Shown: positions 61,350-64,000 of the stretch, piece after piece
Position numbering within the stretch: the stretch's first letter is position 1
How the letters are laid out: every line of letters begins with the position of its first letter
Origin: CBDDLD01 sp965250025
GTDB lineage: Bacteria > Bacteroidota > Bacteroidia > Flavobacteriales > Flavobacteriaceae
DNA length: 64,000 nucleotides
Assembly (NCBI GenBank): GCA_965250025.1
Contig: OZ252283.1
Location: forward strand, 558,001-622,000
Reading direction: 5' to 3'
Notes under the pieces: model-generated
What the model saw: only the letters and a program-made list of their open reading frames with translations
What the model was told of the DNA's origin: nothing
Databases searched by the model: none
Position numbers and translations under genes: made by a program

Positions 61350-62888
61350 TTATTTAAGCATTTTAGTTAAAATACCAAGCACACTCCTTATAACTGTAGG
61401 GCTGCTCAGTACTTTTACTATAGGATTTTGTCTGGTGCTACGTCTCGAAGAAGATCTTGAGCGTTTTTTAGACTCCGCTTTTTTAAGAGCCTCTTTTTCT
61501 TTACGAGCTTTTTCTTTAGCTTCTTCGGCTTCAGCATGTTCTATTTTTTCATTTAATAGTTCGTAGGCACTTTCTCTGTCAATTTCCTGATTATATTTTT
61601 TAACAAGTTTAGAGCTGGTGTACAGGGCTCCTAATTCTGAAGGGGTTAAAACGTCCATTCTACTCATAGGGGCTCTCATCATAGTGGCGGCCAGTGGTGT
61701 AGGTCTTCCCTTTTCATCAAGTGCAGAAACCAGAGCCTCACCAATTCCAAGGGAAGTCAAAACTTCTGTAGTGTCATAATAATCTGTATCAGGATAGTTT
61801 TCAGCGGTTAGTTTAATAGCCTTTCTATCCTTAGCAGTAAATGCTCTTAAGGCATGTTGAACTTTGAGCCCTAGTTGTCCGAGTACTTCCTCAGGAACAT
61901 CAGTAGGATTTTGAGTTACAAAGTATAAACCCACGCCCTTACTGCGTATAAGTTTAACAATACTCTCTATTTGATTTAAAAGTGCTTTTGAAGCTTCGTT
62001 AAAAATGAGATGCGCTTCGTCAATAAACATTACTAGTTCCGGTCTTCCACTATCGCCTTGTTCAGGAAATGTAGAATATATTTCGGCCAATAGACTTAAC
62101 ATGAATGTGGAGAATAATTTAGGTTTATCCTGAATGTCTGTTAGTCTTATGATATTAATATAGCCTCTACCGTCATTGTCAATTCGTAACAGGTCTTGCG
62201 TGTCAAAAGATTTTTCTCCAAAAAACAGGTCGCCACCTTGTTGTTCTAATTCAACCAGTTTTCTTAAAATAGCACCTGTCGAGGCTGTAGATATTCTGCC
62301 ATAAGCTTCTTCAAACTCTTTCTTACCTTCACTGGTGGCATATTGTAAGATCTTTTTAAAATCTTTGAGATCTAATAAGGGAAGTTTATTATCATCGCAA
62401 TACTTAAAAATTACCGATATAATTCCTGCTTGTGTTTCGGTAACATCTAAAATTCTTGATATCAATACTGGACCAAACTCACTAATTGTAGCTCTTAGTC
62501 TCACACCATCTTGTTCAGACAAAGACATGAGCTCTACAGGAAAAGGTTTTGGAGTAAATGGTAATCCAATCTTTTCATGTCGTTCATCGATTTTTGGATG
62601 GCCGGGGCTAGGTTGTGCTAAACCACTGAGATCTCCCTTTATATCCATAAGCAATACAGGAATACCTTTTTCAGAAAGATTTTCAGCTAAAACCTGCAGG
62701 GTTTTTGTTTTTCCTGTGCCAGTTGCGCCAGCGATCAAACCATGTCTGTTCATGGTTTTTAGAGGTACATTAACATAAGCATTCTTTACGGTTTCACCAT
62801 CTAAAATAGCTGAGCCTAAAGTGATATACTCGCCTTTAAAAGTGTTGCCTTTGGTGATATGATCAAAAAAAGTTTCAGAAGAATCCAT
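61350..62888 (-). CDS. HerA-like ATPase (DUF853/YjgR family)
   Basis: 512 residues. Walker A GATGTGKTKT (about 54-63), Walker B LVMFIDEAHLIF, the central LMDIKGDLSGLAQPSPGHPK, and VTQNPTDVPEEVLGQLGLKVQHALRAF-region motifs (split here at 20 residues) characterise the family. The C-terminal 90 residues are a Lys/Glu/Ser-rich low-complexity tail. E. coli YjgR is of unknown role; a DNA-translocase role is inferred from relatives. First gene of the six-gene operon. Confidence 0.85.
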   Translation of the reverse strand: MDSSETFFDHITKGNTFKGEYITLGSAILDGETVKNAYVNVPLKTMNRHGLIAGATGTGKTKTLQVLAENLSEKGIPVLLMDIKGDLSGLAQPSPGHPKIDERHEKIGLPFTPKPFPVELMSLSEQDGVRLRATISEFGPVLISRILDVTETQAGIISVIFKYCDDNKLPLLDLKDFKKILQYATSEGKKEFEEAYGRISTASTGAILRKLVELEQQGGDLFFGEKSFDTQDLLRIDNDGRGYINIIRLTDIQDKPKLFSTFMLSLLAEIYSTFPEQGDSGRPELVMFIDEAHLIFNEASKALLNQIESIVKLIRSKGVGLYFVTQNPTDVPEEVLGQLGLKVQHALRAFTAKDRKAIKLTAENYPDTDYYDTTEVLTSLGIGEALVSALDEKGRPTPLAATMMRAPMSRMDVLTPSELGALYTSSKLVKKYNQEIDRESAYELLNEKIEHAEAEEAKEKARKEKEALKKAESKKRSRSSSRRSTRQNPIVKVLSSPTVIRSVLGILTKMLK

Positions 62889-62945
62889 TGCTTAGAAAAT
62901 TTGCATAAAAATAATGTAATTTTAGTCAAGTATAAAATAGAAGTT

Positions 62946-63395
62946 ATGAGATTGATTCGATTATGCGTGGCAATACTATTAGGAATAATTACCACCAATT
63001 GTGATGCAAAACCCAATAGGATTATTTTTCATGAGTCTCATGAAGCAAGTAGGTCTAATGCACCATTCAGTGATGCGGTAGAAACTAAGGATTTTTTATT
63101 TCTAACGGGTCAAATAGGAAAAGATCACACTACAGGGAAATTAGTAGAAGGAGGGATATCTGAAGAAACAAAACAAGCCATTGAAAATATAAAATCGGTT
63201 TTGGAACATCATGAATTGTCCTTAGAGCATGTCGTTAAGTGTACTGTGATACTCAAAGATATCAATGATTTTTCCGCATTCAATTCAGTTTATACAACCT
63301 ATTTTACAAAAAAACCGGCAAGGACTACCTTTGAAGCGTCAGACTTGGCAGCCAATGCCCGTATTGAGATCGATGTTATCGCCGTTAAAGAATAA
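62946..63395 (+). CDS. RidA-family protein with signal sequence
   Basis: 149 residues from the ATG at 62946; an upstream in-frame ATG at 62859 runs back into the HerA-like gene and is unlikely. The RidA fold is complete: FSDAVETKDFLFLTGQIGKD, SLEHVVKCTVILKDINDFSA, and the catalytic Arg in KKPARTTFEASDLAANARIE. RidA hydrolyses reactive enamine/imine intermediates in the cytosol, but here a hydrophobic stretch (MRLIRLCVAILLGIITTNCDA) precedes it. The lipobox-like ITTNC has Asn before Cys, so lipidation is doubtful. Confidence 0.83.
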   Translation: MRLIRLCVAILLGIITTNCDAKPNRIIFHESHEASRSNAPFSDAVETKDFLFLTGQIGKDHTTGKLVEGGISEETKQAIENIKSVLEHHELSLEHVVKCTVILKDINDFSAFNSVYTTYFTKKPARTTFEASDLAANARIEIDVIAVKE

Positions 63396-63407
63396 GCAAA
63401 TAAGCGT

Positions 63408-64000
63408 TTATAAGCGTTCAATATATATGTTCGAAGTACCTACTGATCGCATTCTTGCTGGTGCAGCGTTACCGGTTCTTCGGGTTCGTAAACTAATAGT
63501 TTGTCCACTATTAACTTCTATAACTTCGTTAATATGTAATGAAGCTTCAGTATGTCCGTTAGCGTGTCTAACGTAGCCTGTAGAAGCTATAGTACCAGTT
63601 CCAGAACCATCAACAGCTAGCTGGGCTTCTACTGCAACACGCTGATCGGAATTTCCGCCTACAGTTGGTACAAAGTATGAAATGTTAACTGTGACTCTGT
63701 ATCTTCCTGCCGCATTTACAGTTACAGTATTGCCAGAAACGTTATACAAAGCGGTGTTATCATTCCAGTTCACATTACCTAAAATAGGAATGTCTGTGAA
63801 TGCAGCGGTATTGATATTTGTACCAGTGTTAGTGTTAGAACATTTAATAGAAGCGCTATAAGAAACGTTAACCCATATTGGAGTTCCCGAAGTGCCTGAA
63901 TTAAACTGAAAGGTGTTAAGATCAGTATTGAATATCATTAATCCTTTAGCGGGATTCGTGATATTGCTACGTTCCGTATTGTCTAATCTAGGAATTAGTA
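63408..64000 (-). CDS. C1q-like secreted protein, 5' end cut by window
   Basis: The frame is open from the window edge; the visible end begins LIPRLDNTERSNITNPAKGL. The last 130 residues are a beta-sandwich of the C1q/TNF-like kind: NDNTALYNVSGNTVTVNAAG, RYRVTVNISYFVPTVGGNSD, SGQTISLRTRRTGNAAPARM and the final GTSNIYIERL. Such proteins in Flavobacteriaceae often carry repeats upstream and an exported N-terminus; neither can be seen here. Function unknown, likely surface or extracellular. Convergent with the RidA-like gene, with 12 nt between stops. Confidence 0.75.
   Translation of the reverse strand, partial: LIPRLDNTERSNITNPAKGLMIFNTDLNTFQFNSGTSGTPIWVNVSYSASIKCSNTNTGTNINTAAFTDIPILGNVNWNDNTALYNVSGNTVTVNAAGRYRVTVNISYFVPTVGGNSDQRVAVEAQLAVDGSGTGTIASTGYVRHANGHTEASLHINEVIEVNSGQTISLRTRRTGNAAPARMRSVGTSNIYIERL

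Noticed and set aside
62335..62778. 147-codon ORF on the plus strand
   Set aside because: Antisense to the conserved Walker region of the HerA-like gene; no independent signal.
62859..62945. 29-codon upstream extension of the RidA-like gene
   Set aside because: It overlaps the divergent HerA-like start; the ATG at 62946 begins a signal-peptide-like sequence.

Overview
The window is a stretch of chromosome from a member of the Flavobacteriaceae (phylum Bacteroidota). Evidence: AT-rich DNA, A-rich start regions without Shine-Dalgarno motifs, promoters of the TTTG-N19-TAnnTTTG kind, lipoproteins with S/D-rich tails after the lipid cysteine, a type IX secretion C-terminal sorting domain, STN-TonB/FecR/ECF-sigma signalling genes and LytTR regulators. 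The genus cannot be fixed from this sequence alone.

Left edge (1-2965, minus strand): a truncated arylsulfotransferase-like secreted protein and a BamA/TamA-like POTRA outer-membrane protein. Positions 3061-21144 (plus strand) hold the str/S10/spc/alpha ribosomal cluster: rpsL-rpsG-fusA-rpsJ, then a strong terminator and an unexpected lipoprotein gene, then rplC to rplO, secY, infA, rpmJ (38 codons), rpsM, rpsK, rpsD, rpoA and rplQ. rpsM and rpsK are preceded by two copies of a 93-bp element (3 mismatches). rpsD has its own hairpin and promoter-like region.

Positions 21207-31948 (plus): carA, eno, a three-gene insert (TPR-LytS-type histidine kinase, LytTR response regulator, large LRR protein with a type IX sorting domain), citrate synthase and a DDAH-like hydrolase. 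The kinase and LRR genes have the same promoter layout: a shared 15-bp box, a possible weaker second box 21 bp on, and TACTTTTA exactly 60 bp after the start of the first box. I read this as one regulon run by the LytTR regulator.

Positions 31962-37122 (minus): a compact operon rsfS-ftsH-LUD protein-cdsA-psd-ACBP-VOC, joining ribosome silencing and membrane proteolysis to phosphatidylethanolamine synthesis. Positions 37218-47472 carry birA, a SRPBCC protein, pyrE, a NUDIX hydrolase, an M14 carboxypeptidase lipoprotein, a SpoIIAA-like protein, a CtlX-type hydrolase, a CpcT/CpeT-like lipoprotein, an orphan TPR histidine kinase, a GH53 galactanase lipoprotein and a VOC protein. Positions 47598-55971 carry argS, a YfiT/DinB protein, the ECF sigma-FecR-STN/TonB receptor system, and a divergent acidic mosaic lipoprotein.

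Positions 56129-64000: ffh and folD (plus); a six-gene minus-strand operon (HerA-like ATPase, lipoprotein, cupin, alpha/beta hydrolase, RluF-like pseudouridine synthase, VOC protein); an exported RidA-like protein (plus); and a C1q-like protein cut by the right edge.

No tRNA, rRNA, CRISPR array, insertion sequence or prophage was recognised. The less ordinary content is the duplicated ribosomal leader, the lipoprotein inside the S10 operon and the LytTR/LRR surface-sensing module.
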